In this document: piece after piece, positions 16,384-25,927 of the stretch
How the letters are laid out: the number at the start of each line of letters is the position of its first letter
Position numbering within the stretch: position 1 is the first letter of the stretch
From: an uncultured Bacilli bacterium
GTDB lineage: Bacteria > Bacillota_I > Bacilli_A > RF39 > UBA660
NCBI GenBank assembly: GCA_934095965.1
Contig: CAKOKR010000002.1
Location: 14,255 to 78,254, forward strand
Direction of reading: 5' to 3'
Length of the DNA stretch: 64,000 bases
The notes under the pieces: generated by a model
Databases searched by the model: none
What the model was told of the DNA's origin: nothing
What the model saw: only the letters and a program-made list of their open reading frames with translations
Program-made: the position numbers and the translations under genes

Positions 16384-17748
16384 ATGTTTAATAATAAAAA
16401 AATACATTTAATTGGTATCGGAGGAATAAGCATGAGTAGTATTGCTTTAATGCTTAAAAATATGAATGCACAAGTAACAGGAAGTGATATTCAAGAATCT
16501 GATATAACTAATAGTTTAATAAAAGAAGGAATAGATGTATTATATGGACATCATCCTGAAATGGTAGAAAATGCTGATATAGTTGTTTATACCGCAGCAA
16601 TTCATGAAACAGATCCAGAAAGAATAGCAATAACTACTTACAACAAAAAATCTTATGAAAGAGCAGAATTTCTTGGACTTCTTATGAAAGAATTTAAAAA
16701 CTCTTTATGTGTATCAGGAACTCATGGAAAAAGTACAACAACAGGTATGATTGCCAATATATTTCTAACAGCAAATTTAAATCCAACTATTCAAGTCGGA
16801 GCAATACTACCAGAAATAAATAGCAACACCCACATAGGTAATCACGAATATTTCATCATGGAAGCTTGTGAATATGTTGACTCATTTCTACATTTTTATC
16901 CAACCAGTGCAATCATAACAAATATTGATAATGACCACCTAGATTATTTTAAAAATTTAGAAAACATCAAAAAATCATTTTACAAATATGTAAGTCTATT
17001 ACCAGAAAATGGATATCTAGTTAAAAATAATGATGATATAAATTCAAATGATTTAGAAAAATATACAAAAGCACATGTAATAACATATGGTATAAATAAA
17101 AAATCAGACTATGAAGCAAAAAATATTACATGTAATGAACTTGGACACTATAGTTTTGATATTTACCACAATTATGAATATATAATTACAATAAATTTAA
17201 ATATCAATGGAAAGCACAACATATATAATGCTCTATCAGCATTTACTTTATCTCAAAACTACATCAAAGATTATAATTTAATTAAAAAAGGTCTTGAAGA
17301 ATACCACGGCGTAGGAAGAAGATTTGAATATCTTGGTAAACTAAATAATGCTTTAATTTATGATGATTATGCACATCACCCAAGTGAAATAAAAACAACT
17401 GTTGAAAGTGTAAAAGGTGTTAAACATAATGAATCTTGGGCAATATTTCAATCTCATACATATTCAAGAACTAAAGAACACTTAGATAGTTTTGCAAATA
17501 TTCTTAGTAATTTTGATCACATCATTATTGCAACAATATATCCAGCCAGAGAAATAAATACATTTAACATAAGTGAAGATATGCTTGTTGAAAAAATAAA
17601 AGAAAAAAATAAAAATGTTATATATATTGATGATTTTGATAAAATCGTAGATTATGTAAAAACTCATGTTAAACCAAATGATTTAGTAATAACTATCGGA
17701 GCTGGACCAATAAATAAAGTATCAAAAAAGCTTGTCAGTCTAAACTGA
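16384..17748 (+). CDS. murC: UDP-N-acetylmuramate--L-alanine ligase MurC
   Basis: This is the cytoplasmic ATP-dependent ligase adding L-Ala to UDP-MurNAc in peptidoglycan synthesis. The Rossmann-like start is HLIGIGGISMSSIALML. The ATP loop is GTHGKSTTTGMI and the central domain has EACEYVDSFLHF and TNIDNDHLDYF. The C-terminal domain has RRFEYLG, YDDYAHHPSEI and FQSHTYSRT, all MurC signatures. At 454 residues it is full length. It ends with TGA, overlapping dusB convergently by 14 bases. Confidence 0.97.
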   Translation: MFNNKKIHLIGIGGISMSSIALMLKNMNAQVTGSDIQESDITNSLIKEGIDVLYGHHPEMVENADIVVYTAAIHETDPERIAITTYNKKSYERAEFLGLLMKEFKNSLCVSGTHGKSTTTGMIANIFLTANLNPTIQVGAILPEINSNTHIGNHEYFIMEACEYVDSFLHFYPTSAIITNIDNDHLDYFKNLENIKKSFYKYVSLLPENGYLVKNNDDINSNDLEKYTKAHVITYGINKKSDYEAKNITCNELGHYSFDIYHNYEYIITINLNINGKHNIYNALSAFTLSQNYIKDYNLIKKGLEEYHGVGRRFEYLGKLNNALIYDDYAHHPSEIKTTVESVKGVKHNESWAIFQSHTYSRTKEHLDSFANILSNFDHIIIATIYPAREINTFNISEDMLVEKIKEKNKNVIYIDDFDKIVDYVKTHVKPNDLVITIGAGPINKVSKKLVSLN

Positions 17749-17759
17749 TAAGCTTTTTT
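17724..17759. terminator. Shared bidirectional terminator inside the murC and dusB 3' ends
   Basis: AAAAAAGCTT and AAGCTTTTTT, with inner TCAGT/ACTGA arms, form a long hairpin with A/T runs on both sides. Both stop codons lie inside it. Confidence 0.85.
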
Positions 17760-18721
17760 CTATACTCTTCTAAACAATTAATAATTTCTATTCTACTCCT
17801 ACACTTACATATTTCATTCTTTATTTCTTTATTCTCTGGTAATCCCTTTAAATAATTAAGTAAATGACTTCTCATTTCAAGTACAGCTTGACCTTCACTT
17901 TTATCTTTACATAATTCATTTAAATGATATTCCATCATATCAATTTTTTCATTAAATGAAACACTTTCTGGAGATGCTCCAGTACTCAAATAATCTACAC
18001 ATTCTTTTATTAACCAAGGATTACCAAGAAGACCTCTTCCTATCATTACTGCACTACACCCAGTCTCATCAAGCATTCTCTTAGCATCATAACATGTTGT
18101 TACATCACCATTACCAATAACAGGTATATCCACTTCATCAACTACTTGTTTAATAATATTCCAATCCGATTTACCAGAATAACCTTGTGCTCTAGTTCTT
18201 CCATGAACAGTAATTGCACTAGCTCCATTTTCTTCACAAATTTTTGCAATTTCCAAAGCATTTATACTATTACTATCCCAACCACTTCTAATTTTCACAG
18301 TAACAGGTACATTAACTGCATCAACTACAGCCTTAACAATTTCTCCAACTTTTTTTGGATTTTTCAAAAGAGCACTACCAGCTTGACTTCTTAAAGCAAT
18401 CTTAGGAACTGGACACCCCATATTTATATCAATAATATCAGGTTTCATTTTCTCTTCTACAACTTTAGCAGCCTCAACAAAAGATTCAACATCACTACCA
18501 AATATTTGTTGACTTATTGGTCTTTCATCCTCATCCATATCAAGTAACTTAAATGTCTTTTCATTACCAAATAAAATAGCTTTATCACTAACCATTTCTG
18601 CAACAACTAAAGATGCTCCCATATTCTTACATATTTTTCTAAATGTTTTATTACTAACTCCAGCCATCGGAGCAACCACTATATTACCATTAATCTCTAC
18701 ATTACCAATTTTAAAACTCAT
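17735..18721 (-). CDS. dusB: tRNA-dihydrouridine synthase (DusB family)
   Basis: This FMN enzyme reduces uridine to dihydrouridine in tRNA D-loops. The TIM barrel begins VVAPMAGVSNKTFRKI. DINMGCPVPKI holds the conserved substrate-site Asn-x-Gly-Cys-Pro motif with the catalytic Cys. ITVHGRTRAQGYSG, PVIGNGDVT and AVMIGRGLLGNPW are FMN-binding loops. At 328 residues the length is normal. It overlaps pduL by four bases (ATGA) in one operon with pduL and the phosphatase-like gene. Confidence 0.93.
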   Translation of the reverse strand: MSFKIGNVEINGNIVVAPMAGVSNKTFRKICKNMGASLVVAEMVSDKAILFGNEKTFKLLDMDEDERPISQQIFGSDVESFVEAAKVVEEKMKPDIIDINMGCPVPKIALRSQAGSALLKNPKKVGEIVKAVVDAVNVPVTVKIRSGWDSNSINALEIAKICEENGASAITVHGRTRAQGYSGKSDWNIIKQVVDEVDIPVIGNGDVTTCYDAKRMLDETGCSAVMIGRGLLGNPWLIKECVDYLSTGASPESVSFNEKIDMMEYHLNELCKDKSEGQAVLEMRSHLLNYLKGLPENKEIKNEICKCRSRIEIINCLEEYRKKLISLD

Positions 18722-19272
18722 TTCTTCAATTCTCCAATATCCCCTGATGTAATTAAAAATGCATTAGCATCATCAGTATCCAAATGAACTTCATAAAATC
18801 CATCTTCAGTTACTTTTGCTTTAACATCTATAGTTCCAGGTTTAATTCCATTAATATCTAAATGTAATATTTGATCATCAACAACTCCATATTTTAAAGC
18901 ATCACTCGGACTAAAATGAACATGTCTATCTGCAATAATTGCATAATTACCTGTTATACTTCCCCTATCAGTTTCAATAGTGACTAACTCTGCATCATTT
19001 AACACACCACTTTTTCTAACCGGTGGATTAATACCAAGTTTTCTTGCATCACTCTTAGCAAGTTCAACCTGATTATATAATCTAACTGGTCCAATAACTC
19101 TAACATTATCAATTACTCCATCCTGAGTTTTAATTCTAACTGTCTCAACACTAGCAAATTGACCAACTTGATTTAACATATTTCTAACATATAACTCATG
19201 TCCAAATAAAATATGTAATGCTTCTTTAGTTAAATGAACATGTCTTGCACTTATATTAATTTTTACTTCCAT
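18718..19272 (-). CDS. pduL: Phosphotransacylase PduL
   Basis: PduL converts acyl-CoA and phosphate to acyl-phosphate and is unrelated to Pta. The protein starts VKINISARHVHLTKEAL, the first metal-binding His pair, and has IADRHVHFSPSDAL, the second, as in the two-barrel PduL fold; PVRKSG and VGQFA are also typical. There is no N-terminal encapsulation peptide and no microcompartment gene nearby, so it is a cytosolic type. With ackA at 53.6-54.8 kb it would give ATP and acetate (or propionate). Confidence 0.9.
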   Translation of the reverse strand: MEVKINISARHVHLTKEALHILFGHELYVRNMLNQVGQFASVETVRIKTQDGVIDNVRVIGPVRLYNQVELAKSDARKLGINPPVRKSGVLNDAELVTIETDRGSITGNYAIIADRHVHFSPSDALKYGVVDDQILHLDINGIKPGTIDVKAKVTEDGFYEVHLDTDDANAFLITSGDIGELKK

Positions 19273-19274
19273 AT

Positions 19275-19889
19275 CTATTCCTCACAATCTATAACTTCAA
19301 TATTAACAATTTTTCCTTTTTCTCTATCGACTTTTATAATATTAACATCTATAAATGAATCATCTAATATTACTTTTCCTTGATATGACAAAATTAATCT
19401 ATCATCATAATTAAAACCTTTATCTAAATAATCAAGTAAATACCCCATTATAGCACCTTTCTGAGTAAAAACAACAATATCTTTATTAACACACTTTTTT
19501 ATAATTCTATCCATTGCTATATTCATTCTTTTACTAACTTCATTTAAAGACTCACCATGTTTAAACTTAAAATCAAAATCTCTTTCTTGCATAAACCTAA
19601 GCATTTTAATATTTCTATTTTCCATATCTCCTACTCTAGTGTCATTTAAAAAAGAATTTATATTAATTGGTAAATCCCATCTTTTTGAATAATACTTAGC
19701 ACAAGAAATACTTGATGCATAACTTGATGAATATATAACATCTGCTTTAATTTTTTTAGCAACTTTTACCGCAGCTTTCTCACCTTCAATAGACAAGACT
19801 CTCGTAGTTCTTTTTTGTTCCAAAGATTCATCAGTTTCATAAAATATATTATCAATAACTAAATTATTACTAACAAAATATACAGTCAT
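19275..19889 (-). CDS. Histidine phosphatase-fold protein lacking catalytic residues
   Basis: The fold is recognisable: TVYFVSNN stands where the family has the N-terminal (I/V)YFVRHG, VIYSSSYASSISCAKY where it has a YSSPLxRAxxTA helix, HGESLNEVSKRM for the GES-EV-RV helix, and DIVVFTQKGAIM where VSHGG is expected. The Arg-His-Gly triad is Ser-Asn-Asn at residues 7-9 and the second His is Gln143, and the Arg of the YSSP-x-x-R motif is missing. It is therefore probably not a phosphatase. It lies three bases before pduL in the same operon, and its role is unknown. Confidence 0.65.
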   Translation of the reverse strand: MTVYFVSNNLVIDNIFYETDESLEQKRTTRVLSIEGEKAAVKVAKKIKADVIYSSSYASSISCAKYYSKRWDLPININSFLNDTRVGDMENRNIKMLRFMQERDFDFKFKHGESLNEVSKRMNIAMDRIIKKCVNKDIVVFTQKGAIMGYLLDYLDKGFNYDDRLILSYQGKVILDDSFIDVNIIKVDREKGKIVNIEVIDCEE

Positions 19890-19926
19890 AATACCACCAC
19901 AATAATTTTATCAAAAAAATTTGTTA

Positions 19927-19955
19927 TTGACAATAGCAAGAAAATAAACTATATT
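19927..19955 (+). promoter_or_regulatory. Promoter of rnr
   Basis: Perfect TTGACA (19927-19932), a 17-base spacer, TATATT (19950-19955). The AAGGCGGG site precedes the ATG at 19978. Confidence 0.7.
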
Positions 19956-19977
19956 AGAATTAAGGCGGGTATGTAGT

Positions 19978-22452
19978 ATGAAAAATGAATTAATTAAAAT
20001 TTTTAAACCAACACCAAAAACATTAACTTTGAATGATATCAAAGATGCATTAGGATACAAAAATATCACTAAGGCAGAAAGACGCCATATTGACAAAAAT
20101 TTATTAAAACTAGAATTAGACGGGAAAGTTTATTATGATTTCATAAATAATTGTTATTATATTTTTCCATCTAATTTTTTTGTTTCAAAAATTCATAAAA
20201 TTCATGATGGCATCATAACTTTCGGTGTAAATGGTAAATATGAAGAAACAAAACTAAATAACAATGAAGCTAAGAAAAAAGATTTTATTGTTGTTAAAAA
20301 AGATAGTGATGGTTACAAACTAGTCAAAGTAATTGGTAAACCTGAAGAACTAGAAAACATTGATGACTTAGAAAAAATCTATAGTTTATTTAACCCTTAC
20401 AGTGCATCATTTACATTTAAAGAATTACTTAAAATGACTAAATCTGATGAAGATGAACTAAACAAAGTATTACAAGAATTAGAAAACGAAGGAATACTTT
20501 ATCTTGATAATGAAGATGAACATTATAAAACTATGCCATCAAATTATTTTGTAACAACTGCAGAATCTACACGTAAAGGCTTCTACACAGTTACATTAAA
20601 TGGAATTACTTACAATCTTCCTTTAGAAAATAGTAATGGTATTCTTCCCTTTGATAAAGTTCTTCTTAAAAAAGATGGTAAAAACATATCTTTAGTAAAA
20701 ATAATAAAAAGATCTTTACCAGATGTAGTTTGTGAAGTTGTAGATGAAAAAACAATTAAAGTCGTAGGTAACAGCAACATAAATATCAGATGTACTGAAG
20801 AATCATTCAAAAACTTACATCTACCAATTGGAACAAGATTCCTAGGTTGTGTTGGAACAAACGAAGTAAATAACATTTATAATGTTCATTTTAATAAAGT
20901 AATCGGACATAAATATGATGTTAATGCTGAACAAGAAGCCATTGTAATAAATAATGGATTTTGGGTTCACTATTCAAAAGAAGAAGATGACCAAGCATAT
21001 AAAACTAAAAACAAAGTTACCGAAGAAGACAAAGTTGGTCGTGTTGATTTAACAAATAGAAAAATATTTACAATTGATGGTGCTGGAACAAAAGACATGG
21101 ATGATGCTACATCAATTACAAAAAAAGATAATGGTAACTATCTTCTAGATGTTCACATTTCCCATGTTTCACGTTATATTCCAATAAATTCTCCACTTTT
21201 CATGAGAGCAGTTCACAACACAACCAGTGTATACTTAGCAAACAAAGTTGTTCACATGTTACATCCTCAAATATCAAATGGTATTTGTTCCTTAAATCCA
21301 AATGAAGAAAGACTTACAAAAACATATCGAATGGAAATTGATCCACGCGGTAACATTATAGATTTTAATTACTTCGATAGTGTTATTAAATCAAGAAAGA
21401 AAATGACATATGAAGATTGTAATGAAATCTTTGAAAACAATAAAATACCTGATGGATACGAAGATTATGTTGATGAATTACTTCTAATGCAAGAACTTGC
21501 CCAAATAATTGAAAATCGTCGTCGTGAAAATGGATGTCTAGACTTTGGTAACAAAGAAATTGAATTTATTCTTGATGATGAAGATAAAATAATTGGTGTT
21601 ACTACTAGAAGCCAAGGACCTGCAGAAAAAATAATTGAAAACTTCATGGTGGCAACAAATGAAGCACTCGCAGAATTCATGTACAACTTAGGTATAGAAT
21701 TCATCTACAGAAATCACGAAATACCATATGATGATAAAGTAAAAGAAACAGTAAAACTAATAACTCAAATTGGTTATAAAGTTGATTCAATAAAAAATGG
21801 TGATGATCCTCATGTTATTCAAAGAATTATTGATTCATTAAGTACTAAAGAAGAATTCTTTATTCTATCTTCCCTACTTTTAAGATCAATGCAAAAAGCA
21901 TATTTTAGTACCGAAAACAAAGGTCACTATGGACTTGCATTAAATGCTTATTCTCAAACAACATCACCAATACGAAGATTAATGGATTTAATTATTGAAT
22001 ATATTCTAGATAATTTAGATAAAATCCTAGATGGCACAATTAACATGGATGAATTAAAATCTACATTAAATAGTTTATGTCAAAGAGCGTCAATGATGGA
22101 ACGTTGTGCAGATAAAGCTGAATATGAAAGTAATAAATTAAACATGATAGATTATGTTTTAAAACATCAAGATTTGGAATACACTGCATATATTCAAGAT
22201 ATAACTCCAAGATACATGGTTATTAAAACAAAAGAATTAATCGAAGGTATAGTTTATTTTGAAGATATACTTGATGGGTTCTATGAATACAATCCAGATT
22301 GTAGATGGTTAGAAAATCCACACACAAGACATAGAATAACAATTGGAAGCAAACTAAACCTACAATTTAAAGAAGCAGACCGTGAATACAGAATATTAAA
22401 ATTCTATGCAACAACTCTAACAAAAGAAAACATACTATCAAGAAAAAAGTGA
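19978..22452 (+). CDS. rnr: Ribonuclease R
   Basis: This is a 3'-to-5' exoribonuclease that degrades structured RNA. An N-terminal winged-helix region and cold-shock-like domains (about 1-320) precede the RNB domain. TIDGAGTKDMDDATSI holds the acidic metal ligands, and the later TTSPIRRLMDLI is the conserved RNB C-terminal signature. A modified S1 domain lies at about 735-815. At 824 residues it is slightly long for RNase R because of a duplicated N-terminal region. It ends with TGA within a bidirectional terminator shared with rmuC. Confidence 0.93.
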   Translation: MKNELIKIFKPTPKTLTLNDIKDALGYKNITKAERRHIDKNLLKLELDGKVYYDFINNCYYIFPSNFFVSKIHKIHDGIITFGVNGKYEETKLNNNEAKKKDFIVVKKDSDGYKLVKVIGKPEELENIDDLEKIYSLFNPYSASFTFKELLKMTKSDEDELNKVLQELENEGILYLDNEDEHYKTMPSNYFVTTAESTRKGFYTVTLNGITYNLPLENSNGILPFDKVLLKKDGKNISLVKIIKRSLPDVVCEVVDEKTIKVVGNSNINIRCTEESFKNLHLPIGTRFLGCVGTNEVNNIYNVHFNKVIGHKYDVNAEQEAIVINNGFWVHYSKEEDDQAYKTKNKVTEEDKVGRVDLTNRKIFTIDGAGTKDMDDATSITKKDNGNYLLDVHISHVSRYIPINSPLFMRAVHNTTSVYLANKVVHMLHPQISNGICSLNPNEERLTKTYRMEIDPRGNIIDFNYFDSVIKSRKKMTYEDCNEIFENNKIPDGYEDYVDELLLMQELAQIIENRRRENGCLDFGNKEIEFILDDEDKIIGVTTRSQGPAEKIIENFMVATNEALAEFMYNLGIEFIYRNHEIPYDDKVKETVKLITQIGYKVDSIKNGDDPHVIQRIIDSLSTKEEFFILSSLLLRSMQKAYFSTENKGHYGLALNAYSQTTSPIRRLMDLIIEYILDNLDKILDGTINMDELKSTLNSLCQRASMMERCADKAEYESNKLNMIDYVLKHQDLEYTAYIQDITPRYMVIKTKELIEGIVYFEDILDGFYEYNPDCRWLENPHTRHRITIGSKLNLQFKEADREYRILKFYATTLTKENILSRKK

Positions 22453-22478
22453 TAAACATCAAAGTTTATCGCTTTTTT
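22443..22478. terminator. Shared bidirectional terminator between rnr and rmuC
   Basis: AAAAAAGTGATAAAC and GTTTATCGCTTTTTT form a long stem with one mismatch. It contains the rnr stop codon and touches the rmuC stop codon. Confidence 0.8.
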
Positions 22479-23568
22479 AATAAGAATCAATTTTGACAAT
22501 ATCTTCTTTATTACCAAGTTTATCCAAATCAACACTATTAATACTATCAAATCTTTTAGTAATCTTTTCACTAGTTGTATGAAGTTCATCAATACTTTGA
22601 TTTACACTCTTAACAGTTCTAGCTAATTTATCCCAACGATCTTTATATCTTGAAAATTCAACACTTAATTTATTTAACTCATCATGAATAACTTTAGCAT
22701 ATTTATCTCTTTCCATATTTTTAAGTATCATACTTATTATTGAAACAGTACTAATTAATGTCGTAGGTCCAGCAATCCAAACTCTTTTATTATATGCATA
22801 ATTTAGAAGTTCTGGATGATATGCATTTATTTCAGCAAATAAAGCTTCTGCAGGTAAAAACATAATAGCTTCATCCGTAGTTTCCCCAGGTATAATGTAT
22901 TTTTCACTAATATCATTAATATGTTTTTTTACATCTTGAACAAATAACTTTTCATGATATTCTCTCTCTTCTTTTGTTTTAGTTTTATCAGTCATTCTTT
23001 GATAATTTTCAAGTGGAAACTTAGAATCTATTGCAATAGTACCAAGTGGTGCTGGTGCATAAAGAATTGCATCCGCTATTGCTCCCGTAGATAATTTAAC
23101 TTGAGTTTTATAAATACCATTTTTATTACTTCCAAAAGCATTATTTAAGATATATTCTAGATTTACTTCTCCAAAAGTACCTCTAGTTTTTTTATCAGTT
23201 AAAACACTTTGTAAAGAAACAATTTCTCCATTTAAACTATCAATCTTCTTCTGAGCTTCATCAATTTTATTAAGTCTTTCTAATACATTCATAAAAGTTT
23301 TATTACTCTTTTCAAAGTTTTGATCAAGTCGCTCATTAACTCTATCATTAATAAGAGTTAATTTTTTTTCAATTCTCTCATTCAAAAGCTCAAAATCTTG
23401 AGTTAACACTTTTGAAAAACCATATTTAAACTCACCAATTTCTTTATTTATATTAGCTTCAAAATGTCCAAGCCTTTCAGTCATTTCATTATTATTATTT
23501 TTTCTAAACACTAGCACTAATAAAAGTACTATAACTACACCAAGTAGTCCAACAATCACATATTCCAT
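22477..23568 (-). CDS. rmuC: DNA recombination protein RmuC
   Basis: One N-terminal membrane helix (about 3-22) is followed by a coiled coil to about residue 125, and then the RmuC domain. That domain has TRGTFGEVNLEYILNNAF, AIDSKFPLENYQRM and a later IAGPTTLIS, which form the PD-(D/E)XK-like core typical of RmuC. It is thought to limit DNA rearrangements. GGAGG precedes the ATG. It is the last gene of an operon with the LtaS-like gene, asnB and an unknown gene. Confidence 0.9.
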   Translation of the reverse strand: MEYVIVGLLGVVIVLLLVLVFRKNNNNEMTERLGHFEANINKEIGEFKYGFSKVLTQDFELLNERIEKKLTLINDRVNERLDQNFEKSNKTFMNVLERLNKIDEAQKKIDSLNGEIVSLQSVLTDKKTRGTFGEVNLEYILNNAFGSNKNGIYKTQVKLSTGAIADAILYAPAPLGTIAIDSKFPLENYQRMTDKTKTKEEREYHEKLFVQDVKKHINDISEKYIIPGETTDEAIMFLPAEALFAEINAYHPELLNYAYNKRVWIAGPTTLISTVSIISMILKNMERDKYAKVIHDELNKLSVEFSRYKDRWDKLARTVKSVNQSIDELHTTSEKITKRFDSINSVDLDKLGNKEDIVKIDSY

Positions 23569-23577
23569 AAATCCTCC

Positions 23578-24105
23578 TTATTTTTTTATTCTCTTTAAAT
23601 CTATTATTTCATCTATATAAATTTGATTTAAATCTATTTCACACAATTCATGATAAAGTCTCATAAAATTAGTATTAAATGGTTGATACAATGACCCACT
23701 ATTTCTAATTCTTACACATTCACCTTTATCAAAAGTAATTATTATTTTTGTATTTTTTTTACAAATACTAAATGACGGAGCAACTAAATAAGAATAATCA
23801 TCACTCATCCAAGTTACTACATCATCATGAACTAACAACTCATAATTTGATAATCTTTTTAATCTTTTTTTATCACTATAATCAAATGGTAACCTACAAT
23901 TAATTAAATCATTATATAATTTATTAAATATATCATAAACTCTTAAATTACTTTCATCAATTATAAATTTATTATCACTTAAAATACTAAAATATAAATC
24001 CAAATTACCAGCAAACCAAATATTAAGTAAAACATTACTATTATAACTTAAAGTTATACACGGATAATCTTCATAAGTTTTATTAACGCCTAACTTCTCA
24101 ACCAT
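23578..24105 (-). CDS. Protein of unknown function, 175 residues
   Basis: I do not recognise this protein. It is soluble, without signal or membrane segments, and mixed alpha/beta by pattern, with many Asp, Tyr and Asn and three Cys. It lies between asnB and rmuC with gaps of 3 and 9 bases, so it is surely translated as part of that operon. No catalytic motif is visible. Confidence 0.7.
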   Translation of the reverse strand: MVEKLGVNKTYEDYPCITLSYNSNVLLNIWFAGNLDLYFSILSDNKFIIDESNLRVYDIFNKLYNDLINCRLPFDYSDKKRLKRLSNYELLVHDDVVTWMSDDYSYLVAPSFSICKKNTKIIITFDKGECVRIRNSGSLYQPFNTNFMRLYHELCEIDLNQIYIDEIIDLKRIKK

Positions 24106-24108
24106 TAT

Positions 24109-25926
24109 TTATTCCCCTTGAAAAAAAGTTTCATACCATTTTATAAATGTATATATTGTCCATATCTTTCTATAGTTATCCTTTTTACCACTTATATGTT
24201 CATCAAACATTTTATTAACTACTTTTGTATTAAAATATTTATTAGCAACATCACTATTCAAAGCTCTTTTTACTTCTTCCATAAATGTTCCTTCCTTCAT
24301 CCATTCTCTAACAGGAACTGGAAAACCTAACTTTTTCTTTTTATATGCTTCAGTTGGAATAACTTCCTTCGCAGCATCTCTTAATGCAACTTTTGTATTT
24401 TCTTTAGTAACTTTATAATCAAAAGGAAGACTTGATGCTACTTTAAATACTTCTTTATCAATAAATGGAACTCTTCCTTCTAAGGATGATGCCATAGTCA
24501 TTCTATCAGCTTTAAGAAGTATATCCTTCATTAACCAAAAATTAATATCTATCGCTTGCATCTTATCTATATTACTATAACCTTTAAATTCATTATATAC
24601 ATCACGAGTTACATCAATTGCTTGTAAACTATATTTATTTTTTAATACTTTATTAGCCATTTTCTTAGAAAAATTTCTATTAACACCAATATAGCTATTT
24701 TCTAATCTTTCTCCTCGTCTTACTAAGAAATTAAATCCTCTTCCTTCTGGAAATATTCCTGCTATTTTACCAATTATATGTCTTATCGGATAAGGAATTT
24801 TATTATATCCTTGATAATCAACTTCTTCTCTATAATAGTTATATCCTCCAAAGAATTCATCAGCACCTTCACCAGATAAAACAACCTTTAAATCTTTACT
24901 TGCAAGTTTAGCAACAAAATATAATGATATCGCCGCTGGATCACTCGTAGGTTCATCTAAATGATACATAATATTCCCAATATTTTCTAAATATTCTTCT
25001 TTAGTAATAATCTTACTTTTATTTTCAATACCAAGTTTACTTGCTAAATCTTTAGCATACATTGTTTCATCATACTTTTTATTTTCATAACCAACCGTAT
25101 AAGTTTTATTTGGTTTAGCTAAAGATACAATATATGATGAATCAACCCCACTTGATAAAAAAGAACCAACTTCAACATCTGCAAGTAAATGTCTTTTAAC
25201 ACTATCCTCCATTACATTACCAATATTTTTCACAGCTTCTTCATAACTCATATTTTTTTCTTTAAAATCAAGTTTAAAATATTTATTAATTTTTATATCT
25301 CCATCTTTAAATAATAAACTAGAACCAGCATCCAATCTATAAACACCTTTAAAGAAAGTTTCATTCGTAGGTACAAAACTAAATTCAAGATAAGTTTCTA
25401 AAATACTTTCATTAAACACTTTATCAAATTCAGGTACATCTAAAAATGCTTTTATTTCTGATGCAAACATGAAAGCTTTATTCATATAAGCATAATACAT
25501 CGGTTTAATACCAAAATTATCACGTGCTAAAAATACTTCATTTCTATTTTTATCATAAATTGCAAATGAAAACATACCCCTTAAATGTTTTGGTAAATCT
25601 GTATGCCACTCTTCATAACCATGAACTAAAACTTCCGTATCACTCTTAGTTTTAAAAGTATGACCAAGTTTTACAAGTTCTTCTTTTAACTCAATATAAT
25701 TATAAATTTCTCCATTATAAACAGTAACAATACTTTCATCTTCATTAAACATTGGTTGATCACCCGTAGATAAATCAATAATTGATAATCTTCGATGACC
25801 AAAAGCAACATCACCATCTATAAAATAACCCTCACCATCAGGTCCACGATGAGATATTCTATCATTCATCTTTTTAATTACATCATTCTTTTCACCTTTT
25901 TTAATAATACCAACAATTCCACACAT
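24109..25926 (-). CDS. asnB: Asparagine synthetase (glutamine-hydrolysing)
   Basis: The enzyme makes Asn from Asp, Gln and ATP. The mature chain begins MCGIVGI, so Cys2 is the N-terminal glutaminase nucleophile; this fixes the start at 25926, three codons inside the longest frame. HRGPDG and YNGEIYNY follow. The synthetase domain has the PP-loop FLSSGVDSSY (about 255-265) and SGEGADEFFGGYNYY. At 605 residues it is full length. It follows an LtaS-like gene; such AsnB enzymes sometimes amidate cell wall precursors, but that is only a possibility here. Confidence 0.93.
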   Translation of the reverse strand: MCGIVGIIKKGEKNDVIKKMNDRISHRGPDGEGYFIDGDVAFGHRRLSIIDLSTGDQPMFNEDESIVTVYNGEIYNYIELKEELVKLGHTFKTKSDTEVLVHGYEEWHTDLPKHLRGMFSFAIYDKNRNEVFLARDNFGIKPMYYAYMNKAFMFASEIKAFLDVPEFDKVFNESILETYLEFSFVPTNETFFKGVYRLDAGSSLLFKDGDIKINKYFKLDFKEKNMSYEEAVKNIGNVMEDSVKRHLLADVEVGSFLSSGVDSSYIVSLAKPNKTYTVGYENKKYDETMYAKDLASKLGIENKSKIITKEEYLENIGNIMYHLDEPTSDPAAISLYFVAKLASKDLKVVLSGEGADEFFGGYNYYREEVDYQGYNKIPYPIRHIIGKIAGIFPEGRGFNFLVRRGERLENSYIGVNRNFSKKMANKVLKNKYSLQAIDVTRDVYNEFKGYSNIDKMQAIDINFWLMKDILLKADRMTMASSLEGRVPFIDKEVFKVASSLPFDYKVTKENTKVALRDAAKEVIPTEAYKKKKLGFPVPVREWMKEGTFMEEVKRALNSDVANKYFNTKVVNKMFDEHISGKKDNYRKIWTIYTFIKWYETFFQGE

Positions 25927-25927
25927 T

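Noticed and set aside
16384..22452. Use of TGA as tryptophan (Mycoplasma-like code), suggested by the extreme AT content
   Set aside because: murC and rnr end at TGA exactly where the protein families end, and Trp codons in the window are TGG.
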